Origin: Phycisphaerales bacterium
GTDB taxonomy: Bacteria > Planctomycetota > Phycisphaerae > Phycisphaerales > UBA1924
NCBI GenBank assembly: GCA_028279375.1
Contig: JANQNW010000025.1
Location: forward strand, 1-64,000
Direction of reading: 5' to 3'
DNA length: 64,000 nucleotides
The number at the start of each line of letters is the position of its first letter. Positions within the stretch are counted from its first letter, which is position 1. This document shows, one piece after another, positions 7,598 through 16,675 of the stretch. Under the pieces are notes generated by a model. The model was not told where the DNA came from and searched no databases. It saw nothing but the letters and a program-made list of their open reading frames with translations. The translations under genes and the position numbers were made by a program.

Positions 7598-8527
7598 ATG
7601 GTCGAGGACGGTTCCAACATCAGCCCGGATGCGCCGCAGACCGAGGCCCATCTCGACAGCGCGCTGACCGGCGCGTTGCCGTGCATCGGCTGCGGCTACG
7701 ACCTGCAGGGTCTCTCCGTCCGATCTCAATGTCCTGAGTGCGGCTTGGCCGTTCGCGCGACGATTCTCTATTGCGTCGATCCGCACGCCGACGCATTCCA
7801 GCCTCTTTCGCGCCCGGGACTGACCGCGGCGGGTCTCCGGCTGTGGTCCATCAGCGCGCTGCTTGCCGCGATCTCCGTGCTCCTGTTGCGCCTCACGGAT
7901 CTGCTGAATCGTTTTCAGATGCTCGATCTGAGCCACGCGATGGTCTCCTTTCTGCCGCCTGCGTTCGCCGCGCTGTCGGCAGTTGGGGCGCTCGCGCTCA
8001 TTCGACCCGTCAACGCAGCGACACGAGTGCAGTCCGCGCTCGCCAGCCTCGGCGCCCTCGCCTACATTCCGCTTGTGTTGCTGTTGATGGAGTTGCACGT
8101 CGACTTCGATGCGCTCAGGTCGCAGCCGTATTTCGGCGCGGATCCGCAGCCGGATCGCATCGCCCTGCGCATGGCGATCGGCGCGATCGTCATCCTCATT
8201 CTGCTATGCCTGCGGCCGAACGCTCGTCAACTTGTGGCGCGCTCGCTCGTGCTTCGCACTGGGCGCGTTGATCGGCAGACGATGATCGCGTCGGCGGCGG
8301 CGGTCGCGATTACGATGTTCGGCGATCTCGTGCGTTTGTGCTCGATCTGGATCGGCGGCGCTGACACGCTTCATCTGGACCTGGTGGGTTCAGCGATCGT
8401 GCTCATAGGATCACTTTTTGTGATTCTGGCGTTGCTCGGCGCGATGCTCGACACGCTCCGCGTGGCGCAGGCGGTGCTGGCGCCAAGCCCCGGATTGCGA
8501 ACGGTCTTCGGTGACGCGTCGGACTAA
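7598..8527 (+). CDS. Zinc-ribbon membrane protein of unknown function
   Basis: The function is not known. The 309-residue protein begins with a short zinc ribbon, C-IGC-GYDLQGL followed by C-PEC-G (about residues 29-52), a layout common in planctomycetal membrane proteins. About six hydrophobic segments follow, for example LWSISALLAAISVLLL, FLPPAFAALSAVGALAL, ALAYIPLVLLLM and LVGSAIVLIGSLFVILALLG. ATG 7598 is chosen because the ribbon lies just after it and a -10-like hexamer stands ten bases upstream. The stop overlaps the end of the convergent TonB-like gene by four bases. Confidence 0.75.
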   Translation: MVEDGSNISPDAPQTEAHLDSALTGALPCIGCGYDLQGLSVRSQCPECGLAVRATILYCVDPHADAFQPLSRPGLTAAGLRLWSISALLAAISVLLLRLTDLLNRFQMLDLSHAMVSFLPPAFAALSAVGALALIRPVNAATRVQSALASLGALAYIPLVLLLMELHVDFDALRSQPYFGADPQPDRIALRMAIGAIVILILLCLRPNARQLVARSLVLRTGRVDRQTMIASAAAVAITMFGDLVRLCSIWIGGADTLHLDLVGSAIVLIGSLFVILALLGAMLDTLRVAQAVLAPSPGLRTVFGDASD

Positions 8528-9567
8528 TTGCGGAGCGAGATTCGCAGCACGACCTTGATCGTCTGCGGCGGCTTGCCCGGTTCATCCGGCGGAAGCTCCC
8601 TGAGCTTCTTGCCCGTCGCGCGCCAGTTGTAGAGGGCATCGAGCAGCGGCTCATTCACATCTGCACGGCCTGCGTCCCGAATCATGACGACACGCTGCAC
8701 GCGACCCTGCCGATTAAAGTAGATCTCGACGACCGGATCTCGCGGGCGCGACGTCATCTGGGTGTAGTGCGTCCAGCGAGGAACAGTCGTCCGGATGTTC
8801 AGACCCTGCGCTGCGAGTGGGCGGCCCGGCTGAGCCACCGGCGCCTTCTCGATTGAGAACGCCTGCGCTTCCTTGTCGGCGGGGTCGGCTGGCTCCGTGG
8901 GATTCTCTGAGGGCGTCGCGGCCTGGTTCGTCTGCTCGGTGGGCTGCGACTGTGATTCCGTCGGGGGCCTTGCCTGATCCTCCTGCTTCGATTCGGGCTT
9001 CTCCGTCGCCTCCGGAGTCTCCTTCGGCTCGAAGGTCTCGATTTCCATCTCTTCGGCGGGCGTCGCATCCTCGACAACCTCGAGGATCTTGTCCTCGACC
9101 TTGGTCTCCTCGGCCTCCTCGATGATCTCGGCCTCTGGATCGTCAACCGTGTCGCTGGCAACCATCGACGGGAGCGCCCGAGGCGACTCGGCGACCTCGG
9201 ATGAGTCGGGGGCCTGTTCGTCGGCCGGAGGTTCGGGCGTCGGAATCGGCTCAGGCTGTGTGACCTGCGGGGTCGCGGCGCTGGGCTGCGGCGACATCGC
9301 CGCCTGATCGATATCCGACGGCCTTGCGATGTGCTTCAGGTACTCGTCGTACCCGATCCAGTTGAGTGTGACGGCGTCGGATTCCTCGATGCCGAGCGTG
9401 ACTTCGTCCTCGTCGTCGTTTGGATCCGGCGGGGCCGGAGGAGAGAGAGAGAGGTAGCCCTCGGCCTGGTCAGGCGCAGCCACCACCAGCGCGACGGCCC
9501 CGAGGTGAATCGCGACACTCGCGATGAGTCCCACAATCAAGGTCCAGCGTGGACTAGACTCGTCCAT
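8524..9567 (-). CDS. TonB-like periplasm-spanning protein
   Basis: This 347-residue protein has the architecture of a TonB-type energy transducer, linking an inner-membrane proton motor to the outer membrane. A single N-terminal transmembrane helix (LIVGLIASVAIHLGAVALVVA, about residues 9-29) is followed by a long Pro/Glu-rich periplasmic stretch. The C-terminal domain of about 90 residues contains VVEIYFNRQGRVQRVVMIRDAG and a terminal LRISLRN strand, the pattern of TonB/TolA C-terminal domains. The linker is unusually acidic where classical TonB has Lys-Pro/Glu-Pro repeats. A separate ExbD gene lies 1.2 kb away. No ExbB is visible. Confidence 0.75.
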   Translation of the reverse strand: MDESSPRWTLIVGLIASVAIHLGAVALVVAAPDQAEGYLSLSPPAPPDPNDDEDEVTLGIEESDAVTLNWIGYDEYLKHIARPSDIDQAAMSPQPSAATPQVTQPEPIPTPEPPADEQAPDSSEVAESPRALPSMVASDTVDDPEAEIIEEAEETKVEDKILEVVEDATPAEEMEIETFEPKETPEATEKPESKQEDQARPPTESQSQPTEQTNQAATPSENPTEPADPADKEAQAFSIEKAPVAQPGRPLAAQGLNIRTTVPRWTHYTQMTSRPRDPVVEIYFNRQGRVQRVVMIRDAGRADVNEPLLDALYNWRATGKKLRELPPDEPGKPPQTIKVVLRISLRN

Positions 9568-9709
9568 ATCGAGATCCTACCCAACCGATACGGAACAATC
9601 TGCCTCGTGACGGTGTTCTGCCGGTAGAAGTCACGAGGGCCGGCGACGAGGAGATCGCGGCCCCCGAATCCGGTGTTATCTGGCTCTCTGGAGTGTTTCG
9701 AGGACTTTC

Positions 9710-10762
9710 ATGTTCATTCGCGCGCTTACCGTACTTCTGGCACTCTCTCTGGCGTCGATCGGGTTCGCCCAGCAGGTGACACTCGATGTCGGCGATGAGG
9801 CGCCGCAGATCGGCGACAGCCTCACCTGGCTTCAGGGCGACCCCGTCACCGAGTTCAAGGATGGCCACGTCTATGTGCTCGACTTCTGGGCGCCTTGGTG
9901 TACTCCCTGCATCCAGATGATGCCTCACATGGCGGAGCTTGCTGAGAAGTACGCGCCCGAGAATGTGCACATCCTCGGAATCTCGGTGTTCCCGCGCCCA
10001 GGAATGACACCGACCAAGGAGTGGGTCGAGAAGAACGGCTCTCAGTTCCCGTACGCCTTTGCTGAAGATCCCACGGAGGCGATCGAAAAGGCGTACCTCT
10101 CGGCCGCGAACATCTATCGGCTTCCGACAGTCATGATCGTCGATCGTGACGGGCTGATTGCCTATGTCGGCAGTCCCTACGGTGACTTCGATCGTCGACT
10201 TGATCGCATCGTGAAAGGCGAGTTCAGCGCGCGTCTGGCGAAGAAGTCCAACGAAATGCTCTCCCGGGCTGAGGAGATGGCGCGAGACGGCGACTGGCAG
10301 GGCTCACTTGACCTTGTTGACGAGGTCATCGAGCTCGATCCGTCGAACAATGGACAGTACGCCGTGAGCAAATATCAGATTCTGCTTCTGAATCCCGAGG
10401 TCCAGGCGCTTGAGCTTTCGGAAGACGCCCCTGCCTACGGGCGTCGCGCCGTGCGTGAGCTGATTCAGGACAACATCGAGGCGCTCGATTATCTCGCGTG
10501 GTTCGTCACGATGAACCAGAACCTCCCGGTCGAGGAGCGCGACCTCGAGCTCGCGCGCATTGCCGCCGAGCGGGCGGATGAGGTCGCCAACGGCGAGAAC
10601 GTCAGCGTCCTGGAGACCATCGCAGCGATCTATGAAGCAGAGGGCGAGCTCGACAAGGCGATCGAGTATCTCGAATTGGCGATCACGAAGGCCGATGACC
10701 AGGAGATGGTCGAGACGCTGAGGAAGTCGCTCGAGACGTACGCGGCGAAGCGCGACAAATAG
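9710..10762 (+). CDS. Exported thioredoxin-fold protein with TPR-like C-terminus
   Basis: This protein of 350 residues carries a Sec signal peptide (about 1-21, ending GFAQ) and a TlpA/ResA-like thioredoxin domain. The active site is W-C64-T-P-C67. A cis-Pro region (YRLPTVMIVDRDG) and a long central insert typical of TlpA are present. From about residue 180 the protein becomes helical with TPR-like repeats (EEMARDGDWQGSLDLVDEVIELDP, later YEAEGELDKAIEYLELAI). It likely acts as a periplasmic thiol-disulfide oxidoreductase bound to a partner through the repeats. GAGGA precedes the ATG. Its 3' end faces ExbD, 11 bases away. Confidence 0.88.
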   Translation: MFIRALTVLLALSLASIGFAQQVTLDVGDEAPQIGDSLTWLQGDPVTEFKDGHVYVLDFWAPWCTPCIQMMPHMAELAEKYAPENVHILGISVFPRPGMTPTKEWVEKNGSQFPYAFAEDPTEAIEKAYLSAANIYRLPTVMIVDRDGLIAYVGSPYGDFDRRLDRIVKGEFSARLAKKSNEMLSRAEEMARDGDWQGSLDLVDEVIELDPSNNGQYAVSKYQILLLNPEVQALELSEDAPAYGRRAVRELIQDNIEALDYLAWFVTMNQNLPVEERDLELARIAAERADEVANGENVSVLETIAAIYEAEGELDKAIEYLELAITKADDQEMVETLRKSLETYAAKRDK

Positions 10763-10773
10763 ATCGCCGAGGT

Positions 10774-11217
10774 TCAGCCTGTCGGGGATTCGCCTGCGTT
10801 AATCGTGTCGATCGTCTCTGAGGGCAAGCTGACGACGCTGAAATTGCGGAGATCGGACGCGCGGAGGATGTCCACGACGCGGAGAACCTCGCCCGCACGG
10901 CTGTCCTGATCGATCGCGACGAAGAGCCTCGCGTCGGAGTACTCGGCCAGAAGGGGACGGACCGTGTCGGGGATCTCCTCGACCGTCACACTGTCGCCGT
11001 TGACCGCAATCTGACTTTCGCGATCGATCGTGATCGTCACGGCTGTCGTCGTCTCGGATGGGCGCCCGGACTGCAGTGCCGGGAGCGAGATGTCCATCAG
11101 GTCGACGCGCACCATCAGCACCATCGAGAAGATGAAGAACGTGAGCAGCAGGAACACGACGTCCAGCAGCGGCATCATCTCGAGACGCATCTCATGCTGT
11201 CGTCGGCGAATGCGCAT
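10774..11217 (-). CDS. ExbD/TolR-family proton-channel subunit
   Basis: This inner-membrane protein of 147 residues belongs to the ExbD/TolR family, which with ExbB/TolQ converts proton-motive force into movement of TonB/TolA. It has the usual single helix (MPLLDVVFLLLTFFIFSMVLM, about residues 15-35). The conserved proton-carrying Asp lies in PLLDVVFLL. The periplasmic domain contains ITIDRESQIAVNGDSV. The TonB-like gene on the same strand 1.2 kb downstream is a plausible partner, though the thioredoxin gene lies between them on the other strand. Confidence 0.92.
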   Translation of the reverse strand: MRIRRRQHEMRLEMMPLLDVVFLLLTFFIFSMVLMVRVDLMDISLPALQSGRPSETTTAVTITIDRESQIAVNGDSVTVEEIPDTVRPLLAEYSDARLFVAIDQDSRAGEVLRVVDILRASDLRNFSVVSLPSETIDTINAGESPTG

Positions 11218-11275
11218 GTGTCTCCTTCGATCGACAGCCTAGCCGCGACGAGCTTGCCCGGCGAATCGGCAAGTG

Positions 11276-12352
11276 TCAGCCGCCGATCGACGACATGGGA
11301 CGGGCAGGCTGGACGAACTGCTCACTGGCGATCTGGTGGCCCGCCTCCTTCGCAGCGACGGCGCGACGGATGATTGACTGGATCTCCGAGGCTCCTGCGC
11401 CTTGTCGCATCGGGCCGAGCACGTCCCATTCGGCGAGCGAGAAGAGGCAGGGGCGGAGTTTGCCGTCGGCGGTGACGCGAAGGCGCGAGCAGGCGCCGCA
11501 GAAAGGCTCCGTCACAGAGGCGATCATGCCAATTCGACCCGGGCTTCCGTCCGCGAACTCGAACACGCGCGCCGGGCTGCTGGTCCGATCCCGGGCGATG
11601 TCCACCAGTCGATGCTCCTGCTGGATCAACTCGAGCATCTCGGCGGCGGGGACGAGCTTCTCTTTTTCCCATGCGCGCGCTGAATCGAGCGGCATGTACT
11701 CGATGAATCGCATATCCACGCCGAGTTCCCGCGCCAGGCTGGCGAGTGGTAAGACCTCGTCGTCGTTGAATCCTCTGACGACCACGGCATTGACGCGCAC
11801 CGGGTCAAGCCCCTCGTCCCGCGCAATCCGGATTGCATCGATGACAGTCCCCGCGCTTGTCGAAGAGCGCGTAAGCGTCTCGAATCGGTCATTCCGGATG
11901 GAATCGAGGCTGACGGTGATGCGATCGAGCCCGGCTTCATGCAGCCTCTGCGCCATCCCACGATCGAGAAGCGCGCCATTGGTCGTCAGGGCGATGTCGT
12001 CGACACCGATGTGGCGTATGCCGGCGATAATCTCGGCAAGGTCCGGGCGGAGCGTCGGCTCGCCGCCGGTGAGCCGAATCCTCCGAACGCCCAGTCCTAT
12101 GCAGACTGATGAGATCTCGATCGCCTCGCGCGCCGTAAGCAGGTCCTCTTTCGGGCGAAAGCGCGTATCTGGATCCATGCAGTAAACGCACCGGAAGTTG
12201 CAGCGGTCCGTGAGGCTCAGGCGCAGGTCGCGGATCTGTCTGCCGTGCGAGTCGATGAGACCGGCATCGAGGTTCTTCCCGCGCACGGACGGCGCCGGCG
12301 TCGGAATGACGTCAGTGCACGTGGACTCGATGGTGAGCGGAATGAACATCAT
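11276..12352 (-). CDS. moaA: GTP 3',8-cyclase (molybdenum cofactor biosynthesis MoaA)
   Basis: This radical-SAM enzyme performs the first step of molybdopterin synthesis, turning GTP into 3',8-cyclo-7,8-dihydro-GTP. The protein is 358 residues. The SAM-binding 4Fe-4S ligands are C51, C55 and C58 (CNFRCVYC). The second cluster that binds GTP is seen in CGACSRLRVTADGKLRPC. The C-terminal Gly-Gly (SSIGG) needed for activity is intact. An N-terminal extension of about 25 residues precedes the core. It lies 34 bases downstream of the large propeller gene on the same strand; no other moa gene is in the window. Confidence 0.96.
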   Translation of the reverse strand: MMFIPLTIESTCTDVIPTPAPSVRGKNLDAGLIDSHGRQIRDLRLSLTDRCNFRCVYCMDPDTRFRPKEDLLTAREAIEISSVCIGLGVRRIRLTGGEPTLRPDLAEIIAGIRHIGVDDIALTTNGALLDRGMAQRLHEAGLDRITVSLDSIRNDRFETLTRSSTSAGTVIDAIRIARDEGLDPVRVNAVVVRGFNDDEVLPLASLARELGVDMRFIEYMPLDSARAWEKEKLVPAAEMLELIQQEHRLVDIARDRTSSPARVFEFADGSPGRIGMIASVTEPFCGACSRLRVTADGKLRPCLFSLAEWDVLGPMRQGAGASEIQSIIRRAVAAKEAGHQIASEQFVQPARPMSSIGG

Positions 12353-12386
12353 GAACGCGTCAGGCGATCGCGCATCGCCGCTCTCG

Positions 12387-15300
12387 TCACTCCTCGCTCC
12401 AGGCCGGAATGCGACCGGGAGTCCAGGGGGCGCCGGCGGATTCGAGCTCGGCCTCCAGCTCCGTCAGATCATCTTCCATCAGCGTGCGGAGAGCGTCCAG
12501 CGCGTCGCGGAACGCATCCGCCGCATAGGAGTACTGATCCATCTCCGTCTGCGTGGGCGCGGTCATTGTCCACCATTGGTTGCCAACGATGTTCGAGAGC
12601 CTCCCGACGATTGACGGGGGCGAAGGCACGACGCGACGGCCGAGTGTCGGATCGCCGCGCAGCGACACCAGGATGTCATCAAGACGCCTCTGGAGAGCTC
12701 TGCACTGTGCAAGTTGCGCCTGGTCGATCGTCGGTGTGTCCTTGATCGCCTGTTCGATGTGCGCAAGGCGCGCCTCCGCCTCGCCAGCGGCGCGGAGTGC
12801 GCCGAGTACAGCGCGCTGCAATCTGCTCACCTTCTTCTGGAATGCGAGCACGGCCTCGCGATCGTCCGCATCGAACGTTCCCTGATTCAGTGGAATCACC
12901 CGGAACGTCTGGCGATCGCTGATGGGCGAGGCGACGCCGTCAATGACCTTCGAGACTTCGACGGTGTATCGCCCCGGCGCCACGAGTGCACCCGCATCGG
13001 GCGGCGACCAAGGCGACCGCTCAACGGGCGTCAGGCTGGTCGGTGTGAATTGCGGATAGCGAAGATCCCAGGCGGTGCGATGAAGTCCCGCCTCGCGCGA
13101 TCCGGCGATTCTCCGGACAACCTCTCCGTCCTCATCGCGAATGGTGAGCATCACCTTCGGCTCCGGCTCCCGATCTTCAGCGCGGAACTCCTCGATCGTT
13201 GGGTAATCCCACTCATCCTCTTCCTCCGCCTTGTGTCGTTTCTCCTTCAACGTCTCGAACTTCTCTCCGATCGAGTACGTGATGATCGCGCCGTACGGAG
13301 GATTGGGCGCTGCGTAATATGACGCGCCCTGGAATCCCCGGCCGGAAGGCATGCCGAGTCGGCTCGTTTCGATGTACATGTGCGCATCGCGCACCGGGTA
13401 GACCTCCGCCTCCTCCTCAAGAGTCTCCAGTGACACGTCGCGCAGCGGCGCGTAGTCGTCGAGCACATAGAAGCCGCGCCCGAACGTCGCGACGACGACG
13501 TCGCTCTCACGGCGCTGGATCTCCAAATCCATGACGGCGATCGTGGGGATGCCGGAGAGCTTGACCCAGGTCTCGCCGCCATCCTGCGTGACGAAGGCGC
13601 CGAATTCAGTGCCAGCGAAGAGCAGGTCCGGATCGACGTGATCCTGCTGCATCGTCCACACCATCCCGCGTTCAGGGAGATCGCCCGCAATGGACTGCCA
13701 CGATCTGCCGCGATCGTCGCTGCGCAGAAGGTATGGAGTGAAGTCGCCCATCTTGTGATTCTCGAACGCGGCGAAGACGACGTCGGCGTCGTGCTGAGAC
13801 GCGGCGAGAAAGCTCACGTATGTCATCTCCGGCACGTCGGGGAACTCGTCCATCTTCCGCCAGGATCTGCCGCCGTCCTCAGTCACGTGGATCAGGCCGT
13901 CATCGGTGCCGACGTAGAGCAGGCCCTCCTTGATGGGCGACTCGGTGAGCGCAACGGAGTTTCCGTAGATCGAGGTGGAACGGTGCTTCGAGACGGCGTC
14001 CGGCGGCTGGATGCGCCCCATGACCTCGAGTTGATTGCGATCAATGCCTCGCGTGAGATCGCCGCTGATCATCTCCCAGCTGTCGCCACGGTCCTCCGAA
14101 CGGAAGAGATAGTTGGCGCCGAAGTAGAGGCGCTGGTGATCGTGGGGGCTGATAAGCAGGGGAGCATTCCAGTTCCAGACATATGGCTTGTCGCCAGGGC
14201 GCTCACGCGGCTTCACATCGACGATCTCACCACTTCGCTTGTCGTAGCGAATGAGCCCGCCGTGCTGCCACTGGCTGTACACGATATTCGGATCCACCGG
14301 ATCGACCGCGGGCTCGAATCCGTCGCCGCCAACCGTGATGAACCAGTCATCATTCGTGATGCCCGCGGGATTCGTCGTGCGCGAGGGTCCGCCCTGCGTG
14401 TTGTTGTCCTGCGTGCCGCCGTAGACGTTGTAGAAGGGCTCGTCGTAGTCAATCGCGAGCTTGTAGAACTGCGTCAGGGGCAGATTCGTCTTGTACTGAA
14501 ACGTCGCGCCCTGGTCCCATGTTTCGTAGACGCCGCCATCGACGCCGAGCAGGAAGTGACGCGTGTCGTCTGGATCGATCCATATCGCGTGGGCATCGAC
14601 GTGCGTGTCCGGCAGCGGGTTCCGGGTGAACGTGGCGCCGCCATCCGTCGTGACGTGCATGTACGTGTCCGCGGTGTAGACACGTTCCGTATCAAGCGGA
14701 TCGCAGTAGATCTCGTTGTAGTACTGCGGGCTCGATGTGCTGTAGTCTGATCGCTTCTCCCAGGACTCTCCCCGATCCGTCGAACGAAAGAAACCGCTCT
14801 TGCCATCCGCCGCTTCGACCACGGCATAGATGTAGTCGGGATTCGCCGGCGAGATATCGAGGCCGATGCGACCCATGTCCACCGTCGGGAGGCCGCTTGT
14901 GAGCTCAGTCCACGTTGCGCCGCCATCAGTTGACTTGTGGACTCCCGATTCTGGTCCGCCGTTGATCAACGTCCAGACATGTCGCCGGCGCTGATAGGCC
15001 GAGACATAGAGCGTGCCCGGATCGCGCGGGTCCATGTGGACCTCGTTGGCGCCGGTGTCGTCGCTGATATGGAGAATGCGCTCCCATGAGGCGCCGCCAT
15101 CCGTTGTCTTGTAAAGGCCCCGATCGCCGCCGGTTCGCCACAGCGGACCCTGCGCCGCGACGTATACGGTGTCGGAGTCGCGCGGATCGATGGCGATCAT
15201 GCCGATGTGCTCGGATTCGTCGAGCCCCATGTGCGTCCAACTCTTCCCGCCGTCGACTGACTTGTAGACGCCGTCGCCGAAACCGACACTTCGCTGGCTG

Positions 15301-15677
15301 TTGTTCTCGCCGGTGCCGACCCAGATGACATTGGTGTTGTTCGGATCAAGCGCGAGACACCCGATCGAGAATGATCCCTCGCCGTCGAAGATCGGCGTGT
15401 ACGTCGTGCCGCTGTTGGTTGTCTTCCAGACGCCTCCGGAGCAGGCGGCGACGTAGTACTCGCTCGGATTGTGCGGGTTGACGGCGAAGTCCCCGATTCG
15501 GCCGGACATCAGCGCCGGCCCGATCGAGCGGAACTTGATCGCGCTGATCGCGGCCTGATCGACCCTCGGCTCCTCATCTTCGGCTTCCGCCTCTGCGGCG
15601 ACGATGGGCGGACAACTCAACAGAAGCGCCGTGCTCGCGAGCAGGGGACGCCAGAAACGGCGACGAGGATCTGACAT
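12387..15677 (-). CDS. Large exported BNR/sortilin-type beta-propeller protein
   Basis: This exported protein of 1,096 residues begins with a signal peptide (about 1-28, ending IVAAEA). Most of it consists of Asp-box (BNR) repeats of the form S-x-D-x-G-x-x-W, for example KSVDGGKSW, KTTDGGASW, RSTDRGESW, RSEDRGDSW and TQDGGETW. These build one or two propellers like those of VPS10/sortilin and glycosidase-like proteins. The last 300 residues lack the boxes and include a segment typical of these proteins (HRTAWDLRYPQF). Catalytic function cannot be read from the sequence; such proteins are often labelled glycosyl hydrolases without evidence. GAAGGA lies before the ATG. Confidence 0.88.
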   Translation of the reverse strand: MSDPRRRFWRPLLASTALLLSCPPIVAAEAEAEDEEPRVDQAAISAIKFRSIGPALMSGRIGDFAVNPHNPSEYYVAACSGGVWKTTNSGTTYTPIFDGEGSFSIGCLALDPNNTNVIWVGTGENNSQRSVGFGDGVYKSVDGGKSWTHMGLDESEHIGMIAIDPRDSDTVYVAAQGPLWRTGGDRGLYKTTDGGASWERILHISDDTGANEVHMDPRDPGTLYVSAYQRRRHVWTLINGGPESGVHKSTDGGATWTELTSGLPTVDMGRIGLDISPANPDYIYAVVEAADGKSGFFRSTDRGESWEKRSDYSTSSPQYYNEIYCDPLDTERVYTADTYMHVTTDGGATFTRNPLPDTHVDAHAIWIDPDDTRHFLLGVDGGVYETWDQGATFQYKTNLPLTQFYKLAIDYDEPFYNVYGGTQDNNTQGGPSRTTNPAGITNDDWFITVGGDGFEPAVDPVDPNIVYSQWQHGGLIRYDKRSGEIVDVKPRERPGDKPYVWNWNAPLLISPHDHQRLYFGANYLFRSEDRGDSWEMISGDLTRGIDRNQLEVMGRIQPPDAVSKHRSTSIYGNSVALTESPIKEGLLYVGTDDGLIHVTEDGGRSWRKMDEFPDVPEMTYVSFLAASQHDADVVFAAFENHKMGDFTPYLLRSDDRGRSWQSIAGDLPERGMVWTMQQDHVDPDLLFAGTEFGAFVTQDGGETWVKLSGIPTIAVMDLEIQRRESDVVVATFGRGFYVLDDYAPLRDVSLETLEEEAEVYPVRDAHMYIETSRLGMPSGRGFQGASYYAAPNPPYGAIITYSIGEKFETLKEKRHKAEEEDEWDYPTIEEFRAEDREPEPKVMLTIRDEDGEVVRRIAGSREAGLHRTAWDLRYPQFTPTSLTPVERSPWSPPDAGALVAPGRYTVEVSKVIDGVASPISDRQTFRVIPLNQGTFDADDREAVLAFQKKVSRLQRAVLGALRAAGEAEARLAHIEQAIKDTPTIDQAQLAQCRALQRRLDDILVSLRGDPTLGRRVVPSPPSIVGRLSNIVGNQWWTMTAPTQTEMDQYSYAADAFRDALDALRTLMEDDLTELEAELESAGAPWTPGRIPAWSEE

Positions 15678-15815
15678 GGAACGGGTCCTTCGTTGCAGGG
15701 GGTCGAACGAATCCGGAATCGAGATGACAGAATAGGAACTCGAGAGCGGCGGGACGGATTCCTCGGTGGATTACTCACCCTCTCGCCGCGGGGGGCGGCA
15801 GGGCGAACGCCCGAT

Positions 15816-16616
15816 TTATGCATCTGGCGTCCGCTCTTGCTCCTCGTTTGCTTCAGGCGACTTCGAGGAGGCCATTCCCCCCACGGCCCCGAACGCGAAG
15901 ATCCGCGACACGATGAACGCGAGGAGGAAGACGCCGGTGATCGCCTCTCCGGTGGCGACGGCCCGGGCGAGATCGCCGCGCGGCGTGATGTCGCCATATC
16001 CGAGCGTCGACATCGTCACGAAGCTGAAGTAGCGCAGCGTTTCGAAATCGGGAGCCTTCCCCGTGACGTCGACGAATGAGTCCGGCTGCCAGAGTTCGAT
16101 CATGCAGTACACACCGCCGAATGAAGCGCCGATCAGCAGATAGGCGCTCGCGCATGCGAAGAGTCGGTCTTCAACCGATCCTCGTGACGTGAAGATGAAC
16201 TTCAGGAGGCAGTATCCCGCATGCAGACCAAAGGGAGCAAAAAAAGCGCCGACGACAAGATCCCCGTGCGCTCCGCCCATCGCCTCCAGTTCGAAGCTGT
16301 TGATGATCGACATGATCACGAACGGAATCCCCAGCGCGATGGCGGTAATGAGATCGCGCCTGCGCGTCGCCACAACAGCGACGACTGTCACGAAGAGAAA
16401 GAAAGTAAAGAGGAGAACCGCAAGCAGCACGACGAAATCAGCGTTGGAGCGGATCAAGTCGAGTTTAATCTGCAGCACTTCATCGAGCATGGGCGTCAAG
16501 AAGAACAAGGCACAGAGCGCCACGAAGACGAGCGCTCGCATTCGCGGATGATCGGGCTTCGACAGCATCGCGAACAGCGCTTGCGGTGACTTTTTCTGAT
16601 CTGGCTGTGACGGCAT
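15816..16616 (-). CDS. Potassium-channel-like membrane protein
   Basis: This inner-membrane protein of 266 residues has about six hydrophobic segments and a pore loop. The loop reads FVTMSTLGYGDITP at about residues 198-211 and contains the K+ selectivity signature TLGYGD. A final helix (VFLLAFIVSRIFAF) follows, completing the pore module of the two-transmembrane ion-channel family. The segments before it do not show a clear Arg-rich voltage sensor. No regulatory RCK domain is present. GGAGG precedes the ATG, and TATGAT further upstream could be its -10 element. The last stretch is charged and short. Confidence 0.87.
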   Translation of the reverse strand: MPSQPDQKKSPQALFAMLSKPDHPRMRALVFVALCALFFLTPMLDEVLQIKLDLIRSNADFVVLLAVLLFTFFLFVTVVAVVATRRRDLITAIALGIPFVIMSIINSFELEAMGGAHGDLVVGAFFAPFGLHAGYCLLKFIFTSRGSVEDRLFACASAYLLIGASFGGVYCMIELWQPDSFVDVTGKAPDFETLRYFSFVTMSTLGYGDITPRGDLARAVATGEAITGVFLLAFIVSRIFAFGAVGGMASSKSPEANEEQERTPDA

Positions 16617-16675
16617 GGCGAGATCCTCCAGGCGAGGCGCCGATCATAACTTCGGACGTCACGACGCAGGCCGCG

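Noticed and set aside
13638-14750. An open frame of 370 codons on the plus strand.
   Set aside because: It is antisense to the propeller gene and consists of the usual high-GC shadow pattern.
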